Source of the DNA: Bacteroidales bacterium
Lineage (GTDB): Bacteria > Bacteroidota > Bacteroidia > Bacteroidales > UBA932
NCBI GenBank assembly: GCA_024398125.1
Contig: JAKSJO010000002.1
Span: 1-64,000, forward strand
Reading direction: 5' to 3'
DNA length: 64,000 nucleotides
Shown: positions 19,135 to 28,318 of the stretch, one piece after another
Position numbering within the stretch: the first letter of the stretch is position 1
How the letters are laid out: every line of letters starts with the position of its first letter
Translations under genes and position numbers: made by a program
The notes under the pieces: generated by a model
Databases searched by the model: none
Told to the model about the DNA's origin: nothing
The model's input: only the letters and a program-made list of their open reading frames with translations

Positions 19135-19165
19135 AAAACCGGCTCTGTGGAGGAGCCGGTTTTTT
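19135..19165. terminator. bidirectional terminator between uvrA and GH51 gene
   Basis: AAAACCGGCTC (19135-19145) and GAGCCGGTTTT (19153-19163) form an 11-bp perfect stem with a 7-base loop and flanking A/T runs, between two convergent genes. Confidence 0.88.
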
Positions 19166-19182
19166 ATGATGTCTTGTCTTTG

Positions 19183-20721
19183 TTACTTGATGGTGATGGT
19201 AACGACTGACTTTGCAGGGAGGTCGATCTCGACATTGTCGCCCTTTACCTTGAAGCCCTTGAAGTTCTGGATATTGACAGACTCTGCCTTGCCGAAATCA
19301 TTGTATGCGTGAATGTCCTTTGCAGTGATGATTTCGCCGCTGATTGCCTTGCCCTTGAGAGCACTGAGTTCTACGGTAACCTTCTGGTCCTTCTTGAGAT
19401 CTGGGTTTACAAGAGAAACGTGGACGTCACCCTTGGCGTCGCGTGATGCGGTTGCGCTGACGGTCGGCATGGTGCGGTTGAGAGGGGTAGCCACGCTCTC
19501 AGCGTTGCAGCTTACAGGGAGATACTGCGCATCCTGGTGTACATTGTACATCTTGAATACATAGTAGGTAGGAGTCTTGATCATCTGACCTTCGGCATTG
19601 GTGAGGAGCATTGCCTGGAGAACGTTTACAACCTGTGCGATGTTGGCCATCTTGAGACGGTCGGTGTAGCGGTGGAAGATGTTGAAGTTAAGACCTGCCA
19701 CGATAGCGTCACGCATGGTGTTCTGCTGATAGAGGTGACCAGGGTTGGTACCAGGCTCTACATTGAACCATGTACCCCACTCGTCGAGGAGGAGACCGAT
19801 CTTCTTCTCAGGGTCGACTGAATCCATGATAGCGCAGTGACGAGCGATCACAGGTTCAACCTCGAGAGTCTTGCCGATAATCTCGTAGTACTCATCATCG
19901 CTGAAGTTGGTTGCTGAACCCTTGTCGTTCCAGTTGTTTACAGAGTAGTAGTGGAGGGAAACGCCGTCCATCTTGTTGCCGATAGCCTTCATGAGGGTCT
20001 CGGTCCAGTCATAGTCATAATCTGATGCGCCGCTGGCGATCTTGTAGAGCTTGTTCCCGTGATAGTCGCGAAGATAGGTAGAGAATGCGCGGTACTGGTT
20101 TGAGTAGTACTCGGCGGTCATGTTTCCGCCACAGCCCCAAGCTTCGTTGCCGATTCCGAAGTACTTGACCTTCCAAGGCTCCTTGCGGCCGTTGGCAGCA
20201 CGCTCGTCAGCCATGTGGCCGTTAGCGGCGGTCATATACTCGACCCACTTTGACATTTCCTCTACAGTACCTGAACCTACGTTACCGCTGATGTATGGTT
20301 CGCAGTCAAGCATTTCACAAAGGTTGAGGAACTCGTGGGTACCGAAAGAGTTGTCCTCGAGGGTACCACCCCAGTTGTTGTTTACGATATGAGGGCGGTT
20401 AGCCTGTGGGCCGATACCGTCACGCCAGTGATAATCATCTGCGAAGCAACCGCCTGGCCAGCGCATTACAGGAACCTTGAGCTCCTTGAGCGCCTCGAAT
20501 ACGTCCTTTCTGTAACCATTGATATTTGGAATCTTTGAGTCAGTGCCTACCCAGAGACCACCGTAGATACATGATCCGAGGTGCTCGGAGAACTGACCGT
20601 AAAGCTCCTTGGCGATGATCTGCTTTTCCATAGGGTCTGTCTCGACTCTGACAGTGACATTCTGTGCATTGAGGAAAAGAGGCAAGAGGGCCGCCAATGC
20701 GATTGTAGTGGTTTTTTTCAT
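19183..20721 (-). CDS. GH51 alpha-L-arabinofuranosidase, secreted
   Basis: A 512-residue enzyme with a signal peptide (residues 1-19, ending FLNAQN). The GH51 (beta/alpha)8 domain starts with KELYGQFSEHLGSCIYGGLW. The acid/base glutamate is in YFGIGNEAWGCGGN (near residue 193) and the nucleophile glutamate in LLLDEWGTWFN (near residue 315). The C-terminal beta-sandwich domain is complete, ending KSVVTITIK. The family removes L-arabinofuranosyl side groups from arabinoxylan and arabinan. The signal peptide places it in the periplasm or outside, and no lipobox is seen. The gene is single and convergent with uvrA. Confidence 0.93.
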   Translation of the reverse strand: MKKTTTIALAALLPLFLNAQNVTVRVETDPMEKQIIAKELYGQFSEHLGSCIYGGLWVGTDSKIPNINGYRKDVFEALKELKVPVMRWPGGCFADDYHWRDGIGPQANRPHIVNNNWGGTLEDNSFGTHEFLNLCEMLDCEPYISGNVGSGTVEEMSKWVEYMTAANGHMADERAANGRKEPWKVKYFGIGNEAWGCGGNMTAEYYSNQYRAFSTYLRDYHGNKLYKIASGASDYDYDWTETLMKAIGNKMDGVSLHYYSVNNWNDKGSATNFSDDEYYEIIGKTLEVEPVIARHCAIMDSVDPEKKIGLLLDEWGTWFNVEPGTNPGHLYQQNTMRDAIVAGLNFNIFHRYTDRLKMANIAQVVNVLQAMLLTNAEGQMIKTPTYYVFKMYNVHQDAQYLPVSCNAESVATPLNRTMPTVSATASRDAKGDVHVSLVNPDLKKDQKVTVELSALKGKAISGEIITAKDIHAYNDFGKAESVNIQNFKGFKVKGDNVEIDLPAKSVVTITIK

Positions 20722-20844
20722 GATTGTTATTTTTTAGGTTTTATCTATCGTTTGATCAAACTGCAATTTAGTATAAAAAGGTAAGAAATGGAAAAATCAC
20801 GTGTCTGTTTTTTACCTTTTCTTTTATTGTCGCGTTCCCTCAGG

Positions 20845-20852
20845 TAGATTTG
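20845..20852 (+). promoter_or_regulatory. candidate -7 box of the fimbrillin-like gene
   Basis: TAGATTTG matches TAnnTTTG; a TTG at 20827-20829 is 15 bases upstream, closer than usual. It supports a start codon at 20876 rather than at 20801. Confidence 0.4.
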
Positions 20853-20875
20853 TCAAAGAACTAATCTCATTTGAA

Positions 20876-22237
20876 ATGCTTGAAATGATGCACATTACCC
20901 AAGAGGGAGGGAGCGCTGCTTCTACCTTGAGGCGTTCGCCTCGGGCCATTCTGGTCCAACTGATACTATGCTTGCTTGCTCTTTGCGCTCCCTTTCTCAT
21001 TGGTGGCTGTTCTCCACTTGATATGCCGGAAGGCGAGGGTGGGGAACGGACTGATATCTCCATTGAATTCAGAGCCGAAGGTTCAGGGCTGATAACGCGC
21101 AGCGGCTCCTCGGATGCGGCTTCCTTTGTCAGAGCGGCAAGCCTTATCCGCAGGCTTGATGTTTTCATTTATGATGGTGACGCCGCAGGGATACTGGACA
21201 GCTGGCAGTCTTTTAATGTCGCCTCAGCCGGAACGGTCCGCATGACATCCCGTACAGGACGTAAAAGGGTCGTGGTCCTTGCCAACATGAATCCTGAAAG
21301 GCTGACGAAGGCTGGTACAGCTTCTTATGCGGCAATCAGCGGTCTAAAAACCTTGCTGACTGATGAGCATCCTGATTATCCCGTCATGAGTGGTGAGGCT
21401 GTCTTCGAAGCAGGGGAGGGTGCAGTAGCAGAAGTCGTCTTGAAGCCCTTGATGTCCCGGGTCCTTCTGTCATCGGTACGTGCTGACTTCAGCGGCACTC
21501 CATATGATGGCCAGAGACTCCGTAATGCATCTGCGTATCTCATCAACGTCAATGCTTCATGCAGTGTATTGAAAAGTGAGGGTTTTGTACCCGAAATGGT
21601 TCTGAATGGCGGAAGGTTGATTGAATCTGACATGTCCTCGCTGAATATGGAATCGATGCTTTATCGCAGATTGGGGGATATCGGGCGTTCCAGAACCTAT
21701 TTCATGAATGATTTTGTGTGCTACCCAAATGACATAGAAGAAGAAAGCCTGGGACGTCCTTTTACCCGTTTTGTTCTCCAGGGCGATATTGCGGGGAGGA
21801 CGTGGTACTATCCTGTCAATCTTAATCAGGAGGGATTTGGCTATACTCTGGGTTCTAGGGGCATAGGAAGGAATGTATATCATGTCCTGGACCTTACCGT
21901 TACACGTACCGGCAGTACAGATCCGGATACAGTCATAGGCAGCGAGGAGGTCGAGACAAAGGGCTGGATCGAGCTTCATCCAGGGAACATCGTCACTGGA
22001 CATGATGGAGAAACCGTTCACATTTATGTGGATGTCTATCCGGAAGAGACAATGGTCGATATATGCAGGGAAGATCTTGACTATGATGTCGAGCGCGGAA
22101 TCTATGAATATGAACTTGATCCGGATGGTCATGGTGTCAAGCTGACTCTCCTTGAGGGTGGTACCGGCATGTTCACGATCGACGCTGGACCGCCAGTGAA
22201 CGCCGGTTTTCTTGTGATCGTTGTCTGCAACCCGTAA
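20876..22237 (+). CDS. fimbrillin-like (Mfa1/FimA family) lipoprotein
   Basis: About 453 residues from the ATG at 20876. The frame is open upstream to 20801, but a -7 box at 20845 makes that start unlikely; ATGs at 20885 and 20888 are alternatives. The N-terminus has a hydrophobic segment and a lipobox (LIGGCSP). The mature protein begins with a DISIEFRAEG strand and then shows ASLIRRLDVFIYD, VVVLANMN and PLMSRVLLSSV, features of the Bacteroidales major fimbrial subunit N-terminal domain. The C-terminal half has WYYPVNLNQEG and NVYHVLDLTVTRTG. Such proteins are exported lipoproteins, cleaved by an Arg-gingipain-like protease and assembled into fimbriae. No partner fimbrial genes are adjacent, so it could be a stand-alone homologue. 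Confidence 0.78.
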   Translation: MLEMMHITQEGGSAASTLRRSPRAILVQLILCLLALCAPFLIGGCSPLDMPEGEGGERTDISIEFRAEGSGLITRSGSSDAASFVRAASLIRRLDVFIYDGDAAGILDSWQSFNVASAGTVRMTSRTGRKRVVVLANMNPERLTKAGTASYAAISGLKTLLTDEHPDYPVMSGEAVFEAGEGAVAEVVLKPLMSRVLLSSVRADFSGTPYDGQRLRNASAYLINVNASCSVLKSEGFVPEMVLNGGRLIESDMSSLNMESMLYRRLGDIGRSRTYFMNDFVCYPNDIEEESLGRPFTRFVLQGDIAGRTWYYPVNLNQEGFGYTLGSRGIGRNVYHVLDLTVTRTGSTDPDTVIGSEEVETKGWIELHPGNIVTGHDGETVHIYVDVYPEETMVDICREDLDYDVERGIYEYELDPDGHGVKLTLLEGGTGMFTIDAGPPVNAGFLVIVVCNP

Positions 22238-22269
22238 GGGAGGCGCGATTTGATGATACTTTCCATAAA

Positions 22270-22302
22270 AAAACCGACTGAGTTGACTCAGTCGGTTTTC
22301 TT
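22270..22302. terminator. bidirectional terminator between fimbrillin-like gene and nqrF
   Basis: AAAACCGACTGAGT (22270-22283) and ACTCAGTCGGTTTT (22286-22299) form a near-perfect palindromic hairpin with T runs on both sides, ending the fimbrillin-like gene and the nqr operon. Confidence 0.9.
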
Positions 22303-22318
22303 ATAATGTATCGGAGGA

Positions 22319-23629
22319 TTAACCACCGAAGTTGTCGAAGCGGATCATGTTGTCCTCTACGCCGAGGCTGTGGAGAAGGTCGAGAACTGTCTTGGCCATC
22401 ATAGGAGGACCGCAGAGGTAGTACTCGATATCCTCTGGAGCTTCGTGAGCCTTGAGGTAGGTGTCGCCGAGAACATTTGCAATGAAGCCTGCAGTGTACT
22501 TGACTCCGAGACCATCAGCCTTTGGATCTGGACGGTCGAGGGCGAGATGGAAGTGGAAGTTAGGGAACTTCTCCTCGAGCTCGAGGAAGTCTTCCATGAA
22601 GAATACCTCATCGATACCACGTGCACCGTAGAAGTAATGCATCTCACGGTCGGTGGTGTTGAGGGTCTTCAGCATATGCATGATCTGTGAACGGAGAGGA
22701 GCCATACCGGCACCACCACCAACCCAGATCATCTCAGCCTTGGAGTTGAAGTTAGGAGCGAACTCGCCGTAAGGACCGCTCATTATACACTTGTCACCTG
22801 GCTTGAGGCTGAAGATGTATGAAGATGCGATACCTGCAGGTACGCCGTCCACGAACTCAGGGCCACCTGACTTGCACTGATCCTTTGGCTTGAATGGAGG
22901 AGTAGCGATACGCACGGTAAGTGTGATGATATCTCCCTCGTCAGGATAGTTGGCCATAGAGTATGCACGTACGGTAGGAGTGTCGTTCTTTGCCTTGAGG
23001 GTGAAGATGTTGAATCTCTCCCAGGTAGGAACATAAAGGTCGCCGATGAGACTCTTGTCGATGTCGACATTGTAGTCGATGTCGTATACAGGAATCTTGA
23101 TCTGTGCGTATGAACCAGGAACGAAGTTCATGTGCTCTCCTGGAGGAAGCTGAACCTTGAACTCCTTGATGAAGCTTGCAACGTTCTTGTTGCTGATAAC
23201 GGTGCACTCCCACTCCTTCACGCCGAGGGCTGACTCGGAGATCTGGATCTTGAGGTCTTCCTTGACCTTGACCTGGCAACCGAGTCTCCAGTTGTCCTGG
23301 ATCTGCTTGCGGCTGAAGAAACCGACCTCGGTAGGGAGGATTGAACCGCCACCTTCGAGGACACGGCACTTGCACTGTCCGCAGCTGCCCTTTCCACCAC
23401 ATGCTGATGAAAGGAAGATTCTCTCGTTTGCGAGAGTAGAGAGGAGTGATGAACCAGGTGTTACCTCGATCTCCTTCTTGCCGTCATTGATGTTGATCTT
23501 GACCTTGCCTGAAGGTGTGAGCTTGGCCTTGACGAACAGGAGGATAGCAACGAGGATGAGAGTGATGACAGTGACTGCCACCACTGAACAGAGTATACTC
23601 AAAATCAATTCCATTTCTTGTTCCTCCAA
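22319..23629 (-). CDS. nqrF: Na+-translocating NADH:quinone reductase subunit F
   Basis: A 436-residue NADH-oxidising entry subunit of Na+-NQR. It has one N-terminal membrane helix (residues about 8-32). A [2Fe-2S] ferredoxin domain follows, with SACGGKGSCGQCKCRV near residue 75 and the fourth Cys in RLGCQVKV. The FAD motif is RAYSMANY near residue 225 and the NADH-binding loop GGGAGMAPLRSQI near residue 300; the C-terminus holds YYLCGPPMM. Electrons pass from NADH through FAD to the iron-sulfur centre and on to NqrD/E and NqrC. It is the last gene of the six-gene operon and abuts nqrE. Confidence 0.97.
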   Translation of the reverse strand: MEEQEMELILSILCSVVAVTVITLILVAILLFVKAKLTPSGKVKININDGKKEIEVTPGSSLLSTLANERIFLSSACGGKGSCGQCKCRVLEGGGSILPTEVGFFSRKQIQDNWRLGCQVKVKEDLKIQISESALGVKEWECTVISNKNVASFIKEFKVQLPPGEHMNFVPGSYAQIKIPVYDIDYNVDIDKSLIGDLYVPTWERFNIFTLKAKNDTPTVRAYSMANYPDEGDIITLTVRIATPPFKPKDQCKSGGPEFVDGVPAGIASSYIFSLKPGDKCIMSGPYGEFAPNFNSKAEMIWVGGGAGMAPLRSQIMHMLKTLNTTDREMHYFYGARGIDEVFFMEDFLELEEKFPNFHFHLALDRPDPKADGLGVKYTAGFIANVLGDTYLKAHEAPEDIEYYLCGPPMMAKTVLDLLHSLGVEDNMIRFDNFGG

Positions 23630-24244
23630 TTAAAGTTTGATACCCATGAATGTCATGAATGCGATACCCATAAGACCTACGGTGATGAAGGTGATTCCAA
23701 GACCCTTGAGAGGTGCTGGAACGTTAGAGTATGCGGTCTTCTCGCGGATTGCTGCAAGGGCAACGATTGCGAGGTACCAACCGATACCGGAACCGAGGGC
23801 ATAAACGGCAGACTCACCTACGTTGGCGAATGCTCTCTCCTGCATGAAGAGGGAACCACCAAGGATCGCACAGTTTACGGCGATAAGAGGGAGGAAGATA
23901 CCGAGTGATGAGTAAAGTGCTGGTGCGAACTTCTCGACAACCATCTCAACGACCTGAACGATGGCAGCGATGACCGCGATGAACACGATGTAGCTGAGGA
24001 AGCTGAGGTCGAGTGATGCGTACTTGTCACCAAGCCATGCAAGAGCGCCTGGCTGGAGAAGGTACTTGTTGAGGAGATAGTTGATAGGAAGAGTCACCAG
24101 AAGGACGAAGATAACAGCAACACCCAAACCGTTGGCTGTCTTCACATTCTTCGATACTGCAAGGTATGAGCACATACCAAGGAAGTACGCGAAGATCATA
24201 TTGTCCACAAAGATGGACTTTACGAATAAGCTTAAATATTCCAT
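23630..24244 (-). CDS. nqrE: Na+-NQR subunit E
   Basis: A 204-residue integral membrane protein with about six transmembrane helices. It begins [32 protein letters not shown], where the conserved Cys in the first half helix is one of the ligands of the iron centre shared with NqrD in known structures. A second conserved Cys lies in [15 protein letters not shown]. It lies 18 bases after nqrD, and nqrF follows directly. It is related to RnfA but belongs here to the complete Nqr set. Confidence 0.96.
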   Translation of the reverse strand: MEYLSLFVKSIFVDNMIFAYFLGMCSYLAVSKNVKTANGLGVAVIFVLLVTLPINYLLNKYLLQPGALAWLGDKYASLDLSFLSYIVFIAVIAAIVQVVEMVVEKFAPALYSSLGIFLPLIAVNCAILGGSLFMQERAFANVGESAVYALGSGIGWYLAIVALAAIREKTAYSNVPAPLKGLGITFITVGLMGIAFMTFMGIKL

Positions 24245-24262
24245 TTCGATTCGAGTTTGATG

Positions 24263-24883
24263 TTATTTCTCCTGAAGGTCTTTCTGGATTGATCTCTGGA
24301 TCCAGATGACGCATCCGAGAAGGATGAGGGCCATTGGAGGCAGAATCATGAGACCGTTGTTTACATAGCCTGCATCGTAGATGAACTGAGGGATAACCTG
24401 GAGACCGAAGATGGTTCCTGATCCGAGGAGCTCACGTACGAAAGCGACTACAACGAGGATGAGACCGTAGCCGGCACCGTTTGCGAGACCGTCAAGGAGT
24501 GACGGGATAGGCTTGTTGCCAAGTGCGAAAGCCTCGATACGTCCCATGACGATACAGTTGGTGATGATAAGACCGATGTAGACTGAGAGGGTCTTGCTGA
24601 CGCTGTATGCGAATGCCTTGAGCACCTGGTCTACGAGGATTACCATCATGGCAACTACCACGAGCTGAACGATGATACGGATTCGGTTAGGAATTGTGTT
24701 GCGGAGAAGTGAAACCACGAAGCTTGAGAGGCCGGTCACGATGATAACCGAAAGTGCCATCACGAGGGCTCCCTGGAGCTGTACGGTTACGGCCAGTGAA
24801 GAGCAGATACCGAGGACAAGGACAGTGATAGGATTGCCCTTGAAAATAGGTTTCAACAATGTTTCTTTCATATTTGCATCCAT
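24263..24883 (-). CDS. nqrD: Na+-NQR subunit D
   Basis: A 206-residue polytopic membrane protein, homologous to NqrE/RnfE. It shows GNPITVLVLGICSSLAVT with the first conserved Cys and LIITNCIVMGRIEAFAL with the second; by family these bind the intramembrane iron-sulfur centre that carries electrons across the membrane. It starts three bases after the nqrC stop, consistent with tight operon packing. Confidence 0.96.
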   Translation of the reverse strand: MDANMKETLLKPIFKGNPITVLVLGICSSLAVTVQLQGALVMALSVIIVTGLSSFVVSLLRNTIPNRIRIIVQLVVVAMMVILVDQVLKAFAYSVSKTLSVYIGLIITNCIVMGRIEAFALGNKPIPSLLDGLANGAGYGLILVVVAFVRELLGSGTIFGLQVIPQFIYDAGYVNNGLMILPPMALILLGCVIWIQRSIQKDLQEK

Positions 24884-24886
24884 GGC

Positions 24887-25669
24887 TTAGTCCTCCTGGT
24901 TTTCTGAAGTTTCACATTCACATTCATCTTCGCAGCAATCCTCACCAGCAGGCTGAGGGCACTTGGCAATGTACTCCTTGTACTGGCCGAGCCAGATCTT
25001 GAGGGTTGCATCGAGAGCCTGGGAAGTGATGGTTGCACCGCTGATTGCATCGACAGCGTTGATGTCGTCCTTAGGAGCACCACCCTTTACGATGGACACT
25101 GCAACGACCTCGCCGTTCTTAGCAATCTGCTTGCCAGCGAACTGCTCACGGAACCATGGCTCGGTTGCAATCTTTGCACCGAGGCCCGGAGTCTCGCTCT
25201 TGTGGTCGAATACGACACCTGCGATGGTGTTCATATCCGGCTTGAGAGCTACATATCCCCAGATTGGTCCCCAGAGTCCTGCACCGTAGCAAGGAAGCAC
25301 TGTGATCACTTCGTTGTTTACATTGAACTTGTATACAGGGAGCTTTACGCTCTTGCCTGCCTTGATGTTGTCATTCTCAACCTTGAGGTCTGCGGTTACC
25401 TTGACCTCACCCTCGGCAAGCTTTCCTACAGGCTCGCCGGCAGCGTCGACGAGGAATGCCTCGACGAGGTTCTGGGCGTAAACGGCCTTTGCGTCGCATC
25501 CGTCCTCATAAAGTCCGGCTGCTGTGATGATCTTGCTGATGGTCTCTGCCTTGACGTTGTCATCCTGTCTTGACTTGAGAGAGCTTGCTGCAAAGGCGAG
25601 AACCGCTGCGACTACCATTACGAGGATAGTCGAATATACTACTGTATATGTATTACTGTTTGTATTCAT
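24887..25669 (-). CDS. nqrC: Na+-NQR subunit C with Cys-rich acidic tail
   Basis: A 260-residue subunit with one N-terminal membrane helix (residues about 9-30) and a periplasmic FMN domain. The covalent FMN site is the Thr in ISGATITS near residue 222. The preceding domain shows GAGLWGPIWGYVAL and HKSETPGLGAKI, both standard. After the usual end of the family near residue 238, the protein carries an extra tail of about 20 residues that is very rich in Cys, Glu and Asp (CCEDECECE within it, plus one Cys just before). That tail is not part of the subunit as I know it. The order nqrA-B-C-D-E-F is intact around it. Confidence 0.95.
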   Translation of the reverse strand: MNTNSNTYTVVYSTILVMVVAAVLAFAASSLKSRQDDNVKAETISKIITAAGLYEDGCDAKAVYAQNLVEAFLVDAAGEPVGKLAEGEVKVTADLKVENDNIKAGKSVKLPVYKFNVNNEVITVLPCYGAGLWGPIWGYVALKPDMNTIAGVVFDHKSETPGLGAKIATEPWFREQFAGKQIAKNGEVVAVSIVKGGAPKDDINAVDAISGATITSQALDATLKIWLGQYKEYIAKCPQPAGEDCCEDECECETSENQED

Positions 25670-25681
25670 ATCCCGTATTGA

Positions 25682-26860
25682 TTATGCGTTTACCTTTGCT
25701 TTCTTAGCTTTCTTCGCGATAGATCTGGTGATGACACAGTGGTCGATCAGAGGTGCGAAGGTGTTGAGGAGGAGGATAGCGAGCATCATTCCCTCAGGGT
25801 ATCCTGGGTTCCAGAGACGTACTACTACTGCGAGAGCACCGATAAGGAAGCCGTAGATCCACTTGCCACACTCGGTCTGTGCTGAGGTTACAGGGTCGGT
25901 TGCCATGAATACGGTACCGAACATGAAACCACCCATTACGAGCTGATAGTAGCCAGGGAGCTCGGTAGCACCGCCCCAATATCCGAGGTAACCGATGAGG
26001 AGACCGCCGGCGATTGATGAAACCATGATCTTCCAGCTTGCGACACCGGTCCAGATGAGGATGGCAGCACCGAGAAGGATAGCGATCACTGAAGTCTCGC
26101 CGACAGCACCAGGAATGGTACCTACGAACATGTCGGTGAACCAGCCGCAGTCAGGAGTAGCGCTTCCGAGGTTTGCGAGAGGGGTTGCGCCTGAGAAGCC
26201 GTCAACGAGTGAATCGGAACCCTGGAAGCAGTGACCCTTTGCAAGGAACTTGCTGAGACCTCCGGTCCATACGGTGTCTCCTGACATCTTGCTAGGATAT
26301 GAGAAGAAGAGGAATGCACGGGTGAGGAGAGCTGGGTTCCAGATATTCATACCGGTACCGCCGAATACCTCCTTGCCGAAGATTACAGCGAATGCTACTG
26401 CGATTGCGAGCATCCAGAGTGGAACGTCTACAGGAACGATGAGCGGAATGAGGAAACCTGTTACGAGGTAGCCCTCGGTAAGCTCATGACCGCGGAGCTG
26501 AGCTCCGGTGAACTCGATTGCAAGACCGACAAGGTAAGATACGATGAAGAGAGGTGCAACCTTGAGGAGACCGTACCAGAACATCTGACCGAAGCCCCAG
26601 TCGAGGCCGAAGGCTGCCGAGTGCTGGAGCCCCACGTTGTACATACCGAAGAGCATGGCAGGAACGAGGGCGAGCACAACCATGATCATGACACGCTTGA
26701 TATCGTTGCAGTCACGGACGTGTGAGCCTTTCTTGGTGGTGGTGTTAGGTACGAATGCAAATGTCTCGAATGCATCGAAAGTCGAATGAAGGAATCCGAG
26801 CTTGCCGCCTTCGCTGAAGGTCGGCGCCATGTTGTCAAAAAGTTTGCGTAATGCGTTCAT
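25682..26860 (-). CDS. nqrB: Na+-NQR subunit B
   Basis: A 392-residue polytopic membrane subunit that binds covalent FMN and riboflavin and forms the Na+ path. The FMN-attachment motif FSGATPLANL is near residue 225, and GTGMNIWNPALLTRAFLFF is the conserved block before it. About ten transmembrane helices can be picked out. The C-terminus is rich in Lys and Ala. It starts 12 bases after nqrA. Confidence 0.97.
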   Translation of the reverse strand: MNALRKLFDNMAPTFSEGGKLGFLHSTFDAFETFAFVPNTTTKKGSHVRDCNDIKRVMIMVVLALVPAMLFGMYNVGLQHSAAFGLDWGFGQMFWYGLLKVAPLFIVSYLVGLAIEFTGAQLRGHELTEGYLVTGFLIPLIVPVDVPLWMLAIAVAFAVIFGKEVFGGTGMNIWNPALLTRAFLFFSYPSKMSGDTVWTGGLSKFLAKGHCFQGSDSLVDGFSGATPLANLGSATPDCGWFTDMFVGTIPGAVGETSVIAILLGAAILIWTGVASWKIMVSSIAGGLLIGYLGYWGGATELPGYYQLVMGGFMFGTVFMATDPVTSAQTECGKWIYGFLIGALAVVVRLWNPGYPEGMMLAILLLNTFAPLIDHCVITRSIAKKAKKAKVNA

Positions 26861-26872
26861 AACTTTCGAGTA

Positions 26873-28222
26873 TTAAGCCATTTCTTTCAACATGAGTGCG
26901 ATACCGTCGGCGATGATGGACTGGATCTCGATCTTTGAAGGATCCACATACTCGCAGAGAGCAAGGTCCTCTGGAAGGACTTCGTAGATACCGAATTTCT
27001 CCATGTCGTCGATGTTGTTGCTGAGGCAAGCCTTGCAGAGGTATACAGGATAGATGTCCATAGGGAGCACCTTCGAGTAAACGTCAGAGAGAACGAATGG
27101 ACGTACGCCGCCGTGGGTGTTGGTGTCCATGTCGTACTTCTTCTTAGGGCAGAGCCAAGAGAAGTAGGTGCGGGCGAAGCTGTGGAGCTTTGGTCTTGCA
27201 GGCTTTGCCCATCCGAGCATCTCGTAGTAGTTGCCTTCCGAGAGAAGGGTTACCTGGTTGTCGAAGAAACCGAGGTATCCGTTTGCGCCTACTGCTGTAC
27301 CGGTGAGGATGTCGCCGCTGACCCAGCGGATGTCGCTCTCGCCCTGTGCTGCGAAGCATGCGAACTCGCTCATGGCGGTTCCAGGAAGAGCCTCTACGTA
27401 TGCAGGGTCGTTTGCTCTAGGACCGGTGATGGCGATCTTTCTGGTAAGGTCGAGCTTGCCGGTGTTGAGGAGCTTGCCGATGGCGGCAGCACCCTGGAGG
27501 GATACAGTCCATACGGTGTCGCCCTTCATGATAGGGGAGATGTTGCTGATCTGGACACCTACGTTGCCTGCAGGGTGCTTACCCTCTACAACGTGAGCCT
27601 TGACACCCTTGAGAGCGCTGAACTTTGAAGAAGCGCTGTTGGTGCAGACGTGTACGCCGCCGGCTGTAAGCTTGGCGAGTGCGTCCACTGCTGTCTGGAT
27701 GTTCTCTACCTCAGCTCCGAGAGTGTACTCGAGGTCTGCTGCGAGAGGAGCAGTCGAGAATGCGGAGATGAAGATTGCCTTTGGCTGAACGGTTGGATCT
27801 GCGAGAATGCCGTAAGGTCTCTGGACGATGAATGGCCATACGCCGCCCTTGAGGAGCTGCTCCTTGATCTCATCGGCCTTCATTCCCGATACGTTCTTCT
27901 TGCCGAAGTCGATTGCCTCATTCTGGGCGTCAGCCTTGATGAGGACAGCAAGAAGCTTTCTTCTGTCTCCACGGACGATCTCGGCAACAGTACCGCTGAC
28001 CGGTGAAGCGAAGATGATGTCAGGACATTTCTTGTCGGCAAGAACAGGTGAGCCTGCCAGAACCTTGTCACCCTCCCTTACGAGAAGCCTCAGGGTACAG
28101 CCCCTGAAGTCCGTAGGCTTGATTGCGACAACGTCAGCTGCGACCGTTTTGCTGGTCTTGAGGGCCGCTGCTCCGTTGACCGGAAGATCAAGCCCTCGTT
28201 TCAATACGATGTTGTTTGACAT
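26873..28222 (-). CDS. nqrA: Na+-NQR subunit A
   Basis: A 449-residue cytoplasmic subunit, the first gene of the nqrABCDEF operon. The N-terminus MSNNIVLKRGLDLPVNGAA is typical, and the protein contains the RnfC-like barrel region (VREGDKVLAGSPV) and the block FSRxYFSW-like SFARTYFSWLCPKKKYDMDTN. The start is set at 28222 because the longer frame to 28285 would begin upstream of the probable mRNA start: the -7 box TAAATTTG is at 28283-28290. NqrA lacks transmembrane segments; in this complex it helps bind quinone. The whole operon couples NADH oxidation to Na+ export in place of a Complex I-type entry point. Confidence 0.96.
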   Translation of the reverse strand: MSNNIVLKRGLDLPVNGAAALKTSKTVAADVVAIKPTDFRGCTLRLLVREGDKVLAGSPVLADKKCPDIIFASPVSGTVAEIVRGDRRKLLAVLIKADAQNEAIDFGKKNVSGMKADEIKEQLLKGGVWPFIVQRPYGILADPTVQPKAIFISAFSTAPLAADLEYTLGAEVENIQTAVDALAKLTAGGVHVCTNSASSKFSALKGVKAHVVEGKHPAGNVGVQISNISPIMKGDTVWTVSLQGAAAIGKLLNTGKLDLTRKIAITGPRANDPAYVEALPGTAMSEFACFAAQGESDIRWVSGDILTGTAVGANGYLGFFDNQVTLLSEGNYYEMLGWAKPARPKLHSFARTYFSWLCPKKKYDMDTNTHGGVRPFVLSDVYSKVLPMDIYPVYLCKACLSNNIDDMEKFGIYEVLPEDLALCEYVDPSKIEIQSIIADGIALMLKEMA

Positions 28223-28282
28223 TATGTAATTGTTTGACAATAAATTAGATTTCGTCTTGGGGAAATTTTGAAAAATCCGTCG

Positions 28283-28290
28283 CAAATTTA
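28283..28290 (-). promoter_or_regulatory. -7 box of the nqrABCDEF operon
   Basis: The minus strand reads TAAATTTG, about 60 bases ahead of the nqrA ATG at 28222. The helicase gene starts on the other strand 29 bases away, with only an imperfect box TAATTTCG at 28304-28311 ahead of it. Confidence 0.65.
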
Positions 28291-28318
28291 CTCAAAAAAA
28301 TCGTAATTTCGTGCCATT

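Noticed and set aside
20801-20875. Longer N-terminus of the fimbrillin-like lipoprotein
   Set aside because: A start at 20801 lies upstream of the candidate -7 box and would place about 60 residues before the lipobox, too many for a signal peptide.
22319-28222. Rnf complex
   Set aside because: The membrane subunits are homologous, but NqrA, NqrB with its FSGAT motif, and the NADH/FAD subunit NqrF identify Na+-NQR; no RnfB is present.
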